58,488 bases of DNA from Planctomycetaceae bacterium (lineage in GTDB: Bacteria > Planctomycetota > Planctomycetia > Planctomycetales > Planctomycetaceae), in NCBI GenBank assembly GCA_016795145.1, contig JAEUII010000132.1:1-58488 (forward strand). Reading direction: 5' to 3'. Below the pieces are notes generated by a model. That model was not told the DNA's origin. It did not search any database and was given only the letters and a program-made list of their open reading frames with translations. Position numbers and translations under genes: made by a program. Positions 44,008 through 53,601 of this stretch are shown here, in pieces. Every line of letters begins with the position of its first letter. The first letter of the stretch is position 1.

Positions 44008-44036
44008 AAACGGCTGAGGGCAGCGATTCTACGATG
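44008..44036 (-). repeat. TGTAGA-TCCT hairpin repeat, copy 5 (mixed arms)
   Basis: Read on the minus strand: flank CGTAG, arm AATCGCTG, loop CCCT, arm CAGCCGTT. One arm resembles copies 2-4 and the other copy 1, leaving two mismatches in the stem, as if two subtypes had recombined. Confidence 0.65.
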
Positions 44037-44131
44037 ATGCATGCAGCATTTCATGCGATTCGTTATGCTGCCACGACTGCAACATTCCAGAAAACAACAC
44101 GCGGCAAGTTTGAGTCGCAGGAATCCGTCCT

Positions 44132-45157
44132 ATGCACGCAAGAAGATCTTCCTTTATTGTGCTCGTCGCTGTGTTGGTGCTGATTTCTGTGACAGCGGCC
44201 ATGCAGAACAAGGTGCCTGCCGACGAAATCAAGTCCGACAAGGCGACGATCTTCACAGGGAAGCCAGAGCTGCTGCAGGAACAAGGGGCAGGGGAGGGTC
44301 CGGCGTGGCATCCTGAACTTGGGCTGCTGACGAGTGGTGAAGGAAACATCAACGTCCGCGATAAGGAAGGCCATTCCTCGATCTATCGCCAGAATGCCGG
44401 GTCGAATGGACTGATGTTCGACCGCGAAGGACGACTGATCATCTGCGAACCGGTGCGTCGTCGAGTCACTCGGCTTGAACAGAATGGCATGACGACGGTG
44501 CTGGCAGAAAACTTCAGCGGAATGAAGTTCAATCAGCCCAACGACCTGACGATCGATTCGTCGAACCGCATTTACTTCTCCGACCCGTGTTACGGTGATC
44601 GATCAAAGATGGAGATGGTTGATTCAGAGGGAAAGAAGATTGAAGGCGTCTATCGCGTCGATCCGACAGGCAACGTGACTCGCATCATCGCACATGAAGT
44701 TGATCGCCCGAACGGCCTTGTTGTGACTCACGACGACAAGTATCTCTTCGTCGCAGACAACAACAACGACACAGCCAACGGGGCAAGAAAGCTCTGGCGA
44801 TTTGATCTGAAACAAGACGGCACGGTGGATTTTGCGAGCCAGAAGCTGATTTACGACTGGAAGACCACGCGCGGCCCGGACGGCATGAAACTGGACGCTG
44901 CAGGACGACTGTACGTTGCAGCAGGAATCAACAAACCGAATCCTCCGTTTGAAACGGCGGAAATGCCAACAGCTGGAATCTACGTCTTTTCGCCATCCGG
45001 AGAACTTCTGACGATGGCCCCGATTCCTCGCGATGAAACAACAAACTGTGCCTTTGGAGGAGACGACTTGAAGACACTTTTTGTGACCGCCGGAGGAACG
45101 CTCTGGAAGATCCCTGTCGCGACCGCCGGCAAACCTGCATGGCCGCAGGTTGACTGA
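44132..45157 (+). CDS. Secreted SMP-30/gluconolactonase-like protein
   Basis: This 341-residue protein has a signal peptide (1-24: two basic residues then VLVAVLVLISVTAAM) and a six-bladed propeller. Metal-site segments of the SMP-30 family are visible: E in GEGPAWHPELG, N in FNQPNDLTIDSSNRIYFSDP, N in RPNGLVV and D in FVADNNND. It would hydrolyse a sugar lactone or similar ester in the periplasm. ATG 44132 follows CAGGAA at a suitable distance. Confidence 0.88.
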   Translation: MHARRSSFIVLVAVLVLISVTAAMQNKVPADEIKSDKATIFTGKPELLQEQGAGEGPAWHPELGLLTSGEGNINVRDKEGHSSIYRQNAGSNGLMFDREGRLIICEPVRRRVTRLEQNGMTTVLAENFSGMKFNQPNDLTIDSSNRIYFSDPCYGDRSKMEMVDSEGKKIEGVYRVDPTGNVTRIIAHEVDRPNGLVVTHDDKYLFVADNNNDTANGARKLWRFDLKQDGTVDFASQKLIYDWKTTRGPDGMKLDAAGRLYVAAGINKPNPPFETAEMPTAGIYVFSPSGELLTMAPIPRDETTNCAFGGDDLKTLFVTAGGTLWKIPVATAGKPAWPQVD

Positions 45158-45260
45158 CGCAAGAACACATTCAGGCTCACATTTTCCAGTTTGCGTCCAG
45201 GGATCTGAGTCATTGCGGCAACACGTGACGCGTTCAATAGTTCCAACAGGACGACTTCGA

Positions 45261-46760
45261 ATGGATGTTCGTATGGAAACCACCGGCAGATCTTTCATGT
45301 CAGCCGTGTTGACGGTTGCGGTTTTGTGCCTGAGCCTGTCATGGCCTAATCAAGTCCGTGCCTGTTCGTGCGTGCAATCGGAAGAAGTAGACGCACCACA
45401 TCGGCTCGCCCATGAAGGCCGGCTGCGTGAATTGATGGAGACAATTCAGGCAAACCACATCCAGCCGCCAACTCGGCAGCAGTTGATTCTGGAAGTCGTC
45501 AAAGCCTTTGCTACCAAACAGAAGTCTTCCGTTCCCACGGGCTTCAGCGCAAAGCTGTCCGAAGAAAACTCCCCAGACCGGTTGTACGCCCTGATGACGG
45601 ACGAACTTGCTCGCACGGGAGCGACAACACTTCCCGACGATCAGTTTGATTCGATCGCATTGACGGCTCTTGCCGAATCAACCGAAGGTGGCCTCGCGGT
45701 CATCCGACAGAAGGACAAGAACGTCAACGAACAGCTCGCGGCAAATCGGTACGTTGGTATCGGCATTCAGGTCGGAGTCCACCGAGACACAAAGGAAACG
45801 CTGATCATCAAGGCCATCGAAGGCGGTACTGCCGAACAGGCGGGAGTAAAGGATCAGGATATCATCGAATCCGTTGATGGTCGCGCCACGAAAGACGTTC
45901 CGTTGAATCAGGTTGTAGACTGGCTTCGAGGACCAGAAGGAACGACGACTAAAGTGACGATCCGGAATCAGGATGGTTCAAAAGAAATGGAAATCGTCCG
46001 AAGAGTCACGCCATTCAAGACCGTCCAGATGATTCAGGATGATGCTCACCCGAACGTCGTGCTCCTTCGTCCGGACCGAATCGGCGCAAGCACCGTGAAT
46101 GAGCTCTCCACACTCGTATCGCCTCTGCCGGAAAGCGTCAAAACGATCGCTGTTGATTTGCGGTTCACCACCAGTGCGTCGATCCACCACTTACATCTCC
46201 TTGCTGATGCACTGATCGACGCCAGCACTATTGGCGCGGTGGGCTCTGTCGAAAGCCGCAAAGAGCGAAGAGATCTGCGACTGGAACCTGGAACGTTTGC
46301 GGACGGTCGAACGATTGCCCTGGTGTACATCCCCAGTGTGTCTTCGCGAATTGACTGGCTGGCTGCGGTTGCATCGGGCAGCAACATTCCGGTGTACCAC
46401 GAAGAACCCTGGAAAGAGATTCCAGGGACCGATCCTCCAGCTGCCGTTCCAGGAACACTGGAGTCATTCCCGGTTTGGAATGGGACCTACTTTGTTGAAA
46501 TGAACGCAAGCCGGCTCTTGCTGGCGGATGGGCAATCTGCACGGTCACTCGAACCGTTCGGCGTGGCACTCATGGCAACAGCCGACTCCTCCGGCGGGCT
46601 CTTCGCCACATTCTCGCAAGCCCTGACCCAGCCGGTGCACACACCACCCGCACCGAACCTGATGCTCACTCGCCCGCCCGACACCCCAACCCGGCGGATG
46701 ACTCCGGACAGCCTCATCCTGAAAAAACTCTCCGAGAGCCTCGAACAGCCGCAGAGGTAG
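45261..46760 (+). CDS. Secreted PDZ-domain protein with degenerate S41-peptidase fold
   Basis: This 499-residue protein has a signal peptide (with RACSC as a possible lipobox-like site), an N-terminal helical part, a PDZ domain (about 160-245: VGIGIQVGV...GTAEQAGVKDQDIIESVDG) and a C-terminal region that follows the C-terminal processing peptidase layout (VDLRFTTSASIHHLHLLADALID; ALVYIPSVSSRIDWLAA). The usual GSASASE serine segment reads PSVSSRI, and the GKG lysine segment is not visible. It may be a binding or inactive homologue. ATG 45261 (AGGAC upstream) is preferred to the TTG at 45150, which would overlap the lactonase gene. Confidence 0.75.
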   Translation: MDVRMETTGRSFMSAVLTVAVLCLSLSWPNQVRACSCVQSEEVDAPHRLAHEGRLRELMETIQANHIQPPTRQQLILEVVKAFATKQKSSVPTGFSAKLSEENSPDRLYALMTDELARTGATTLPDDQFDSIALTALAESTEGGLAVIRQKDKNVNEQLAANRYVGIGIQVGVHRDTKETLIIKAIEGGTAEQAGVKDQDIIESVDGRATKDVPLNQVVDWLRGPEGTTTKVTIRNQDGSKEMEIVRRVTPFKTVQMIQDDAHPNVVLLRPDRIGASTVNELSTLVSPLPESVKTIAVDLRFTTSASIHHLHLLADALIDASTIGAVGSVESRKERRDLRLEPGTFADGRTIALVYIPSVSSRIDWLAAVASGSNIPVYHEEPWKEIPGTDPPAAVPGTLESFPVWNGTYFVEMNASRLLLADGQSARSLEPFGVALMATADSSGGLFATFSQALTQPVHTPPAPNLMLTRPPDTPTRRMTPDSLILKKLSESLEQPQR

Positions 46761-46858
46761 GCGCACGCAATCCTACAAAACGAGTTAAAAGACTGATTTT
46801 CCTTATCAAGGTGCCATGCACCTATGGTTGCCTCAATCCCTGGCTTGAGTCCCCGAAT

Positions 46859-48625
46859 ATGGTTCTCCGCCGCCTGAATTTTCCGACCTTGCCCCTGCTC
46901 GCGGCGGTGCTTTACGCCTGGCCCTGGTGCGGGGTAAAGGCGGATGAGCAGCCGGCGGACAAACTTCCGGCCGGCCTTTGTGCGATGGAGCTGAGCGACG
47001 ATGGCAAGACGGTCTTTGTAGGCGGCTCGCGTTCTTCGTACCTCAGCCTGATTGATCTCGAAAAGTGGGCGATCCGGCAGGTCAGGATGCCTGACAAGGG
47101 CATCGCATCGCTGAAGACACTCCGAGACTCGAACTCCGTTTTGCTGGCCATTCAGGATCCTCCCAGTCTTCTGGACATGCAACTGGAACCCGCGCCGGAA
47201 CCACTTATCAGACTGCCTCTACCGGGTACACCGCGCTGTCTTGCGATCTCCGATATCGGAGTCGTGTGCGTTACGATGACGTGGGAACATGCCGTGGCCT
47301 TGGCGAGCATAGATGAAGCGGGCAGACTGTCACCGATTGAGCCGCGGATCGTTCCGCTTTCGTTCCCCCCGGGCAGAGTTATTGCAGTCGCCAACAACCG
47401 TTTTCTGATCGCAGATGCTTTTGGAGGCAAACTGGCATTGGTCGACCTAAGCTCGAAATCACCGGTGCAGGAACGTGAACTTCCGATCCATCATATTGGT
47501 GGTCTGACTGTCGCAGAATCGGGAACCGTCATTCATCTGACTCATCAGCGACTCAGCAGTATCGCGGAAACCAGCCACGACGATCTTCACTGGGGAACGC
47601 TGATGCAGAACAGTGTCAGTTCGTTTTCGCTCAGTTCGTTCCCGGATCGCACGGTCAGCGACACTCGTCTGCTCAAAACGCGACGACTGGGCCTGGTCGG
47701 AAACGGCGCCGCGGACCCAGCTGGTGTGATTGCATTCGAAAATGGAGATCTCTGTGCAGCAATCGGCGGAACGGATCAGGTCGCCGTCCTGAGAAAGGGT
47801 GCAGAACAACCAGAGTTTGTCGATGTTGGCGTGCTCCCAACTGAAGTGATCCGACTGGATGAGACCCGGGTTGCTGTGCTCAACCGGCTGTCAGAAACAC
47901 TCTCCGTCGTCAGGACGATTCGCCCTGCAGAACTGATCAGCACGATCGGTCCGCCACGCCTTCTGGAATCACCCGAGGCGCGAGGTGAGCGGGCCTTCTA
48001 TTCGGCTCGTTTGTCACACGACCAGTGGATGTCCTGTAACAGTTGTCACATAGATGGACATTCGCCGGACCTGCTGGCTGACACTCTGGGAGATGGGCGT
48101 CACGAATCTCCTAAACGGATTCCGTCATTGTTTGATGTGGCACACACCGGGCCGTGGTCATGGATTGGCAACAAATCGACTCTCGAAGACCAGGTACGTC
48201 AGACGCTTCAAACCACGATGCACGGTGATGAACAACGCGTCGAAACTCTTGGTGACGTCGCGACGACCACGTCAGATCTGAACGCGTATATGGCCACACT
48301 GGTTCAGCCGCTGAGGTCTCAGCTGTCTCACGCCACAGTCGAGCAGGGCCGGATGTTGTTTGAGTCAAGAGGCTGCGTGAAGTGCCATGCCCCCGAAAAC
48401 TACTGGACCACAAAATCCAGCTGGGATATCGGCGTGCGTGACGAGCAGGGACACAGCGAGTTCAATCCACCATCCCTGAAGTCTGTGACTCACCGCCGCG
48501 CATTCTTTCACGATGCGCGATTTGAAACGCTTCAGGAACTACTTCAGGATCATCACCCGGGACAGACACAACCTTCGTCGCCGGATGAAATCCAGTTGCT
48601 TCAGGATTACCTGAAATCCATTTGA
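46859..48625 (+). CDS. Secreted propeller protein with two c-type haem motifs
   Basis: This 588-residue protein has a signal peptide (RRLNFPTLPLLAAVLYAWPWCG...), an N-terminal beta-propeller region (YVTN-like) of about 370 residues, then a cytochrome region with C393NSCH397 and C506VKCH510. The arrangement resembles planctomycete proteins combining propeller and dihaem cytochrome (MauG/CcpA-like) parts; the first haem segment (YSARLSHDQWMSCNSCHIDG) matches that type. It likely acts in periplasmic electron transfer or peroxide/substrate oxidation. ATG 46859 directly before the signal peptide is preferred to GTG 46811. It sits 98 bases after the PDZ/S41-like gene. Confidence 0.87.
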   Translation: MVLRRLNFPTLPLLAAVLYAWPWCGVKADEQPADKLPAGLCAMELSDDGKTVFVGGSRSSYLSLIDLEKWAIRQVRMPDKGIASLKTLRDSNSVLLAIQDPPSLLDMQLEPAPEPLIRLPLPGTPRCLAISDIGVVCVTMTWEHAVALASIDEAGRLSPIEPRIVPLSFPPGRVIAVANNRFLIADAFGGKLALVDLSSKSPVQERELPIHHIGGLTVAESGTVIHLTHQRLSSIAETSHDDLHWGTLMQNSVSSFSLSSFPDRTVSDTRLLKTRRLGLVGNGAADPAGVIAFENGDLCAAIGGTDQVAVLRKGAEQPEFVDVGVLPTEVIRLDETRVAVLNRLSETLSVVRTIRPAELISTIGPPRLLESPEARGERAFYSARLSHDQWMSCNSCHIDGHSPDLLADTLGDGRHESPKRIPSLFDVAHTGPWSWIGNKSTLEDQVRQTLQTTMHGDEQRVETLGDVATTTSDLNAYMATLVQPLRSQLSHATVEQGRMLFESRGCVKCHAPENYWTTKSSWDIGVRDEQGHSEFNPPSLKSVTHRRAFFHDARFETLQELLQDHHPGQTQPSSPDEIQLLQDYLKSI

Positions 48626-48693
48626 TCCACCGCAGCGACAATTCGAGCAGCCTCCCAGCACTTCGGTCGGATTATCCTTAGCCAAACCGGGAC

Positions 48694-49200
48694 TTAGGGG
48701 CTGACTACGAGAATTCGAAAGTCAGTTCGGCAGTGGCCACTGCAGGTTGCATCCAGCAAGTGCATTTCTTTCACACCGGCCTTCGCATCAGCGGCCGCCG
48801 AAACTGTGACAGTAAAGGCATTCAGATTCAGGGCCTTGAGAGATGCAAACTTCTCCGAATCCGCAAACGCAATGGCTTCCTGATAGTCATCCACACTGAC
48901 CTTTAGTCCATCACTTGCGTACTCTCGATTTCCTCGCAGAGTCGGCTTTTCGAACTGAGGAACACCGTCCTTCATTTCGGCAAGGCTGAATCCACCACCT
49001 CGAGTGAATCCCACCGTACATGGCGTTGTCAGCAGAAGCTCTTTGGTCTCACCAGGTTTCAACATCACCAGTGGAACGATCGACTTCTGATGAGCATCTG
49101 CTTTGGCTGCCTGGGGTTTTGCCGTGGGTTCCTGAGCAATGTTTGCTCCAACAAGAAGCAGGGTACAAACAACAAGAGTTGTGGTTGTCATAGCGCGCAT
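48694..49200 (-). CDS. Secreted protein of unknown function
   Basis: This 168-residue protein has a signal peptide (1-22, LLLVGANIAQ) and then a beta-rich domain I cannot place in a family. There are Cys residues in TTPCTVGFTRGGG and near the end (ATCSGHC). GGAGA lies six bases before the ATG at 49200. It is convergent with the cytochrome gene. Function unknown. Confidence 0.75.
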   Translation of the reverse strand: MRAMTTTTLVVCTLLLVGANIAQEPTAKPQAAKADAHQKSIVPLVMLKPGETKELLLTTPCTVGFTRGGGFSLAEMKDGVPQFEKPTLRGNREYASDGLKVSVDDYQEAIAFADSEKFASLKALNLNAFTVTVSAAADAKAGVKEMHLLDATCSGHCRTDFRILVVSP

Positions 49201-49410
49201 AAGGATTCTCCTCTGTCAGTGGCACATTCGGCCCATTCATCACTGCGACAAGCTCTGGCCATGTGCAAACTTGTAACGGTTCAACCCCGTTTCCAACAGA
49301 GAGTTTCCAGGCCCTTACAAAGAACTGACAAGCACGACATGTCAAGCTACAGACGAGCCTTGCCCGATGACGCCGGACCAGCGTACCGCCAGGGCTACGA
49401 AGAGGGGTTC

Positions 49411-49436
49411 GTCATTCCCGCCTGCGCGGGAATGAC
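49411..49436. repeat. GTCATTCCCGC/GCGGGAATGAC hairpin
   Basis: A perfect 11-bp stem (GTCATTCCCGC and GCGGGAATGAC) surrounds the loop CTGC. It lies 32 bases beyond the stop codon of the ELW-repeat gene. The right flank reads GACACAACGCAAAATCC; a partial relative is at 10734. Similar hairpins are widespread in bacterial genomes. There is no T-tract, so a terminator role is unproven. Confidence 0.75.
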
Positions 49437-49468
49437 GACACAACGCAAAATCCTTGTTTGACAAACCA

Positions 49469-52400
49469 CTACGTCGTAATGCTGAACGTCAGGCTCTGGC
49501 TCCAGTGGCTCAATTCACCGGTAGCACTCACGGCCCGAACCCAGACTCGGAAGGTACCAACCGGCAGAGCTGTTGTTGGTGTGAAAGATGTGCCTGTCAA
49601 TCCTGTGAGATTGATGATCCCCTGGACATAGGTGTCTGCTCGGTCGACCCAGAGCTGATATGTCGTCGCACCGGCCACTGGCTTCCAGGAGAACGTCGGC
49701 TTGTTGTTTGTACCGCTTCCCGTCGGCGTCAGCAGTTCTGGCTGTCCCCCGATCGTCAGGTCGACAAGATTCGACCAGAGTCCGCGAGCATTCGCATTCG
49801 CTGCGACAACCTGCCATCGATAATGTCCGTCTGGAAGATCCGACGGTGGCGTCCAGTTCGTCGCCACAATGTTGGCCTGACTAAAGGCAACAGTTTCAGT
49901 ATCAATATTCCTGATGTAAATGTCGTACTTCGTCGCACTCGGAACAGCGTTCCACGAAAACTGCGGTCGGTGCTCGAACGTCGAAGCGCCAGGTGCCGTC
50001 ATCGTCGGAGGCGTGCCGACATTGAAATACACCACGGTTGACCAGCCGGCGGCCAGTCCCGACGCATCAAGTCCTCGGACCCAAACTCGATAACTTCCCA
50101 AAGCCAGGTCCGTCGCATTTCGCCAAGACTTACCGGTGATATTATGCAGAATGACTGTACTGACCTGCCCGGGAGTCGTGCTGTCCAGCCAGACGTCGTA
50201 CTTCACTGCTCCGGCAAGATCTCGCCAGACGACTTCCGGTCGTGAGTTCGTCTGATTACGAATCATCGGCGCCAGCGATGGAGCGGTGTTGATCGTGAAG
50301 TCCTTTTGCACTGACCATGCCGACTTCGTTCCCGACGCGCTCACAGCTCTCACCCACACAGAGAACTTGCCGATGCCGAGATCTGCGGTCGGAACCCACG
50401 ACGTCCCAGTGACATTCAAAGTAACCTGTGGATTTGCCCCTGTTGCGTTGTTCTTGATGAAGACGTCGTAGCTGACCGCTCCAGCCGAGGTAGTCCATGT
50501 GAACGTCGGACGCTGCAACGCTGTGGTACCGGAAGGGGCGGTGATTGTTGGGGCCGCCGGAGTGAAAACGTCGATCGCCGTCAGAGGTTCGCGTCCCTTC
50601 GCCTCGGACATCGCCGTCAAATACAGGCGGCCTCCGATGGCGGTGATGTTCTGAGGATCGCTGCTGCCGGAGTCTCCAGTGAGATCAGCGAAGAGCGCAG
50701 TGCCGGCTGTGGTTCCATCGGACATCCACAACTCCAGACCGTTCACGCCATCGTTCGCGGAGAAGAACAGCGTCCCGTTGTTATTGGCCAGGTTGACTGG
50801 ATTTGAACCCCAGGCGTAATCGTTGTAGGTGCTCACCGGGATATTGACGAGGTCCTTCACAAGGACAGTGCCTGCCGCTGTTCCGTCACTCTTCCACAGT
50901 TCTCGACCGATAGACACCTTAGGACCAGGAGTTGCCCATGCATAAACTGCTGTGAAGAACAGCGTCGACCCAACAGCCGTGAGCGACAGGGGAGCACCTT
51001 CCCAGCCTCCTTCGCCAAGCTCCTTCACCATCGAAGGAGTCACCGCAGAAGAATTTCGGCTCCAGAGTTCGCCACTCGCTCTGTAGAACAACTTCCCATT
51101 GACGTTCGTCAATTGGTCAATTCCAGTGGCGTTGAGATCAGCCACCATCGATGTTCCTGCTGTGGTCCCGTCCGACTGCCACAACTCTTCACCGTTCACA
51201 CCATCATTGGCAACGAAATAAAGAAGTCCTGCAACGTCTGTGAGCTTCGAGATATTCGCCCAGTTTGCTCCCGTCCAAATATCTTTCACCAGTACTGTCC
51301 CGGCCGCGGTCCCGTCGGTTTTCCAAAGCTCCATTCCGACAGAACCATTGTCCGCAGTAAAGAACACGCTGGATCCGCTCACAACAAAGCGATTGTAGAT
51401 TCTGTCAATCGATGAACCAGCTCCCGCTGCGATGTCCTTCACAAGGACCGTTCCCGCAACGGTACCATCGGACTTCCATAGTTCATGGCCGTTCGCATCG
51501 TTGGCAGAGAAGATCAGGGTACCGTTCGCGTTCGTGAGTGATGACGGATACGAAGAACCGTTACCTGGCGAGATATCTTTGAAGAGCACTGTGCCTGCCG
51601 CTGTTCCATCACTCTTCCACAACTCAACTCCATTGGTATCGTTGCGAGCCGAGAAGTAGAGCGTGCCGTTCAGATTCACAAGACCTGAGATCTCTGAACC
51701 GTTAGGACCTGGATAGATGTCCTTCACCAACGCAGCGCCGGTTCCATTGGCCGCCGACTTCCACAACTCTGAACCATTCGTGCCGTTGTCTGCGACGAAG
51801 AAGATCGTGCCATTGACGTTGGTAAAGTCGCGTGCACTGGAGTTCACTGTGCCACGGAAGATGTCATCCTGAGTCGCGGTGTTCGTCGTGACATCATGTC
51901 GCCAGAGCTCCGTCCCTTTCTGGCCATCGGTCGCGGTGTAGAACAAGGTGCCGTTTGCGTTCAACAGTTGTGTCGGCTGGGACGTACCGGCTCCAGGAAC
52001 CAGGTCTTTAAACACGTTCGTTCCAGCGGTCGTACCGTCGCTCTTCCAGACTTCATAGCCACTTTCAAACGTGAACGCTCGGAAGTAGAGAGACCCGTTG
52101 ACGTTGGTCATATTGGACGGCTGAAAGTTTGCTGACGTTCCGCTGTGTCCGACCATCACGGTGCCAGCTGCGGTGCCGTTGGACTTCCAAAGTTCCTGGC
52201 CCGCAACGCCATCACTGGCGCGGAAGTAAAGCGTCGATCCCATCGCGAACAGATTGTCAGGCGTACTGGAGCCTGTACCGGCGACAATATCTTTGACCAG
52301 AACGGTTCCGGCGCTGGTGCCATCCGTCTTCCAGAGTTCCCGACCGCTGGCTGAATCATACGCAGAGAAATACAGCGAACCGTTGAGATTCACGAGGTAG

Positions 52401-53332
52401 TTTGCTTCCGAATCACCGGTTCCGTTGAAGTCGGTGACTCGCACAGTCCCCGCGCCAGTCCCGTCGGTCTTCCATACTTCCCGGCCGGCGTTATCAGAGC
52501 CCGCCGCCGTGAAGAAGAGCGTGCTGCCGACAGGAGTCAGGCTGGCAGGATTCGAGGAGCCGCCTCCGGCATAAATGTCGCTGACCAATGCTGTGCCGGC
52601 GGCCGTCCCGTCCGTCTTCCAGAGCTCAGTCCCGGCAGAATCCACACTCGACCAGGCTTTGAAGTAGAGATTTCCGCCAACCGCCGCCATTTCGATCGTT
52701 GTGTCGACGACCAGCGTGTGGCTAGCCACAAAACCCGTCCCTCCTGCTGTCCCATCGCTCGACATCAATTCACCGGATGTTGATGCGGCAGACCTCGATG
52801 CTGCGTAGTAGAGCTTTCCGCCAAACGCTGTCAGCTGAGTTGGATAGCCGCTGAAATTACTTGTCGTTGCCTGCGCAGAATCGCCGAGTGTGTCCTTCAC
52901 CATGACGGTACCAGCCGCGGTGCCGTCACTCTTCCAAAGTTCCTTGCCATTAACGCCGTTATCTGCTGCAAAAAAGAGTGTTGTGCCGACCGCCGTCAGT
53001 TCCGTGATGCTGGAACTATCTGATCCCGGAGAGACATCCTTCACCAGAACCGCGGCACTTGTTCCTTCCTTCTTCCACAACTCTCGCCCGTGCGTCTTGT
53101 CCTGAGCGGTGAAGTACACCGTATTGCCAATTGGCGTCAGTTCCTGAGGATCAGAGCCTGCGTTTTCTGAAACGGCATTCAGGTCGCCAAGCTGAGTAAT
53201 CTGAGCCGTCAGAAGCTGACGCAGTTCGAGGACTTCCGAAGTGACACTGGAAACACCACGGCTCCGGAGTTTTCTTCGAGATGGTGTGGAAAAACTGCCG
53301 GTCAATCGCCGCAGCAAGTTTGAAATTGTCAT
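49469..53332 (-). CDS. Secreted giant ELWxxDGT-repeat protein with four Fn3-like domains
   Basis: This 1287-residue protein begins with a basic region and LELRQLL (residues 35-41), the planctomycete LExRxLL-type N-terminal secretion signal. Residues about 48-925 hold 17 recognisable copies of an ELWKSDGTAAGTVLVKDI-like repeat about 45-50 residues apart, plus a degenerate last one, probably forming propeller blades. Four Fn3-like domains of about 90 residues follow (each with SW or W plus YxVWVRA motifs), to the C-terminus. It is likely a cell-surface or exported adhesion-type protein. No enzyme motif is seen. The repeats differ enough at base level not to be a simple tandem array. Confidence 0.9.
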   Translation of the reverse strand: MTISNLLRRLTGSFSTPSRRKLRSRGVSSVTSEVLELRQLLTAQITQLGDLNAVSENAGSDPQELTPIGNTVYFTAQDKTHGRELWKKEGTSAAVLVKDVSPGSDSSSITELTAVGTTLFFAADNGVNGKELWKSDGTAAGTVMVKDTLGDSAQATTSNFSGYPTQLTAFGGKLYYAASRSAASTSGELMSSDGTAGGTGFVASHTLVVDTTIEMAAVGGNLYFKAWSSVDSAGTELWKTDGTAAGTALVSDIYAGGGSSNPASLTPVGSTLFFTAAGSDNAGREVWKTDGTGAGTVRVTDFNGTGDSEANYLVNLNGSLYFSAYDSASGRELWKTDGTSAGTVLVKDIVAGTGSSTPDNLFAMGSTLYFRASDGVAGQELWKSNGTAAGTVMVGHSGTSANFQPSNMTNVNGSLYFRAFTFESGYEVWKSDGTTAGTNVFKDLVPGAGTSQPTQLLNANGTLFYTATDGQKGTELWRHDVTTNTATQDDIFRGTVNSSARDFTNVNGTIFFVADNGTNGSELWKSAANGTGAALVKDIYPGPNGSEISGLVNLNGTLYFSARNDTNGVELWKSDGTAAGTVLFKDISPGNGSSYPSSLTNANGTLIFSANDANGHELWKSDGTVAGTVLVKDIAAGAGSSIDRIYNRFVVSGSSVFFTADNGSVGMELWKTDGTAAGTVLVKDIWTGANWANISKLTDVAGLLYFVANDGVNGEELWQSDGTTAGTSMVADLNATGIDQLTNVNGKLFYRASGELWSRNSSAVTPSMVKELGEGGWEGAPLSLTAVGSTLFFTAVYAWATPGPKVSIGRELWKSDGTAAGTVLVKDLVNIPVSTYNDYAWGSNPVNLANNNGTLFFSANDGVNGLELWMSDGTTAGTALFADLTGDSGSSDPQNITAIGGRLYLTAMSEAKGREPLTAIDVFTPAAPTITAPSGTTALQRPTFTWTTSAGAVSYDVFIKNNATGANPQVTLNVTGTSWVPTADLGIGKFSVWVRAVSASGTKSAWSVQKDFTINTAPSLAPMIRNQTNSRPEVVWRDLAGAVKYDVWLDSTTPGQVSTVILHNITGKSWRNATDLALGSYRVWVRGLDASGLAAGWSTVVYFNVGTPPTMTAPGASTFEHRPQFSWNAVPSATKYDIYIRNIDTETVAFSQANIVATNWTPPSDLPDGHYRWQVVAANANARGLWSNLVDLTIGGQPELLTPTGSGTNNKPTFSWKPVAGATTYQLWVDRADTYVQGIINLTGLTGTSFTPTTALPVGTFRVWVRAVSATGELSHWSQSLTFSITT

Positions 53333-53601
53333 CGTCCCGCGCCTTCAGTCTCTGATTTTGTCGTCGTTTTCGGGCTAAAACACTGCATTTTCGATCTGCA
53401 GGGCCCTCATCAGGACTAAGGCGTAAACCAACTGATTCGGCAGACAGCCGTTCTTGTGATTTTTCAAAATCTCCGGGACAACAGTATCTGTCACCGAACG
53501 AAGCACTGAAGCGCAGAAGGCAGAACGGACCGTGTTCCAGAGTCTTTCACAGGAAATGGAATTTCATGGGAACTGAACACGATGGCCACTTGAGTGCCTG
53601 T

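Larger units (their letters stand above)
43791..44131. other. Divergent intergenic region with three hairpin repeats
   Basis: The 341 bases between the SDR and the SMP-30-like gene contain three copies of the TGTAGA-TCCT hairpin (43850, 43959, 44008). The first two share about 45 bases including a trailing TTCGGTCGT. Both gene starts also need promoters here; none is clear. Confidence 0.6.

Noticed and set aside
49411-49436. Intrinsic terminator for the ELW-repeat gene
   Set aside because: The stem is strong but no T-tract follows on the minus strand, and a related hairpin elsewhere suggests a dispersed repeat.
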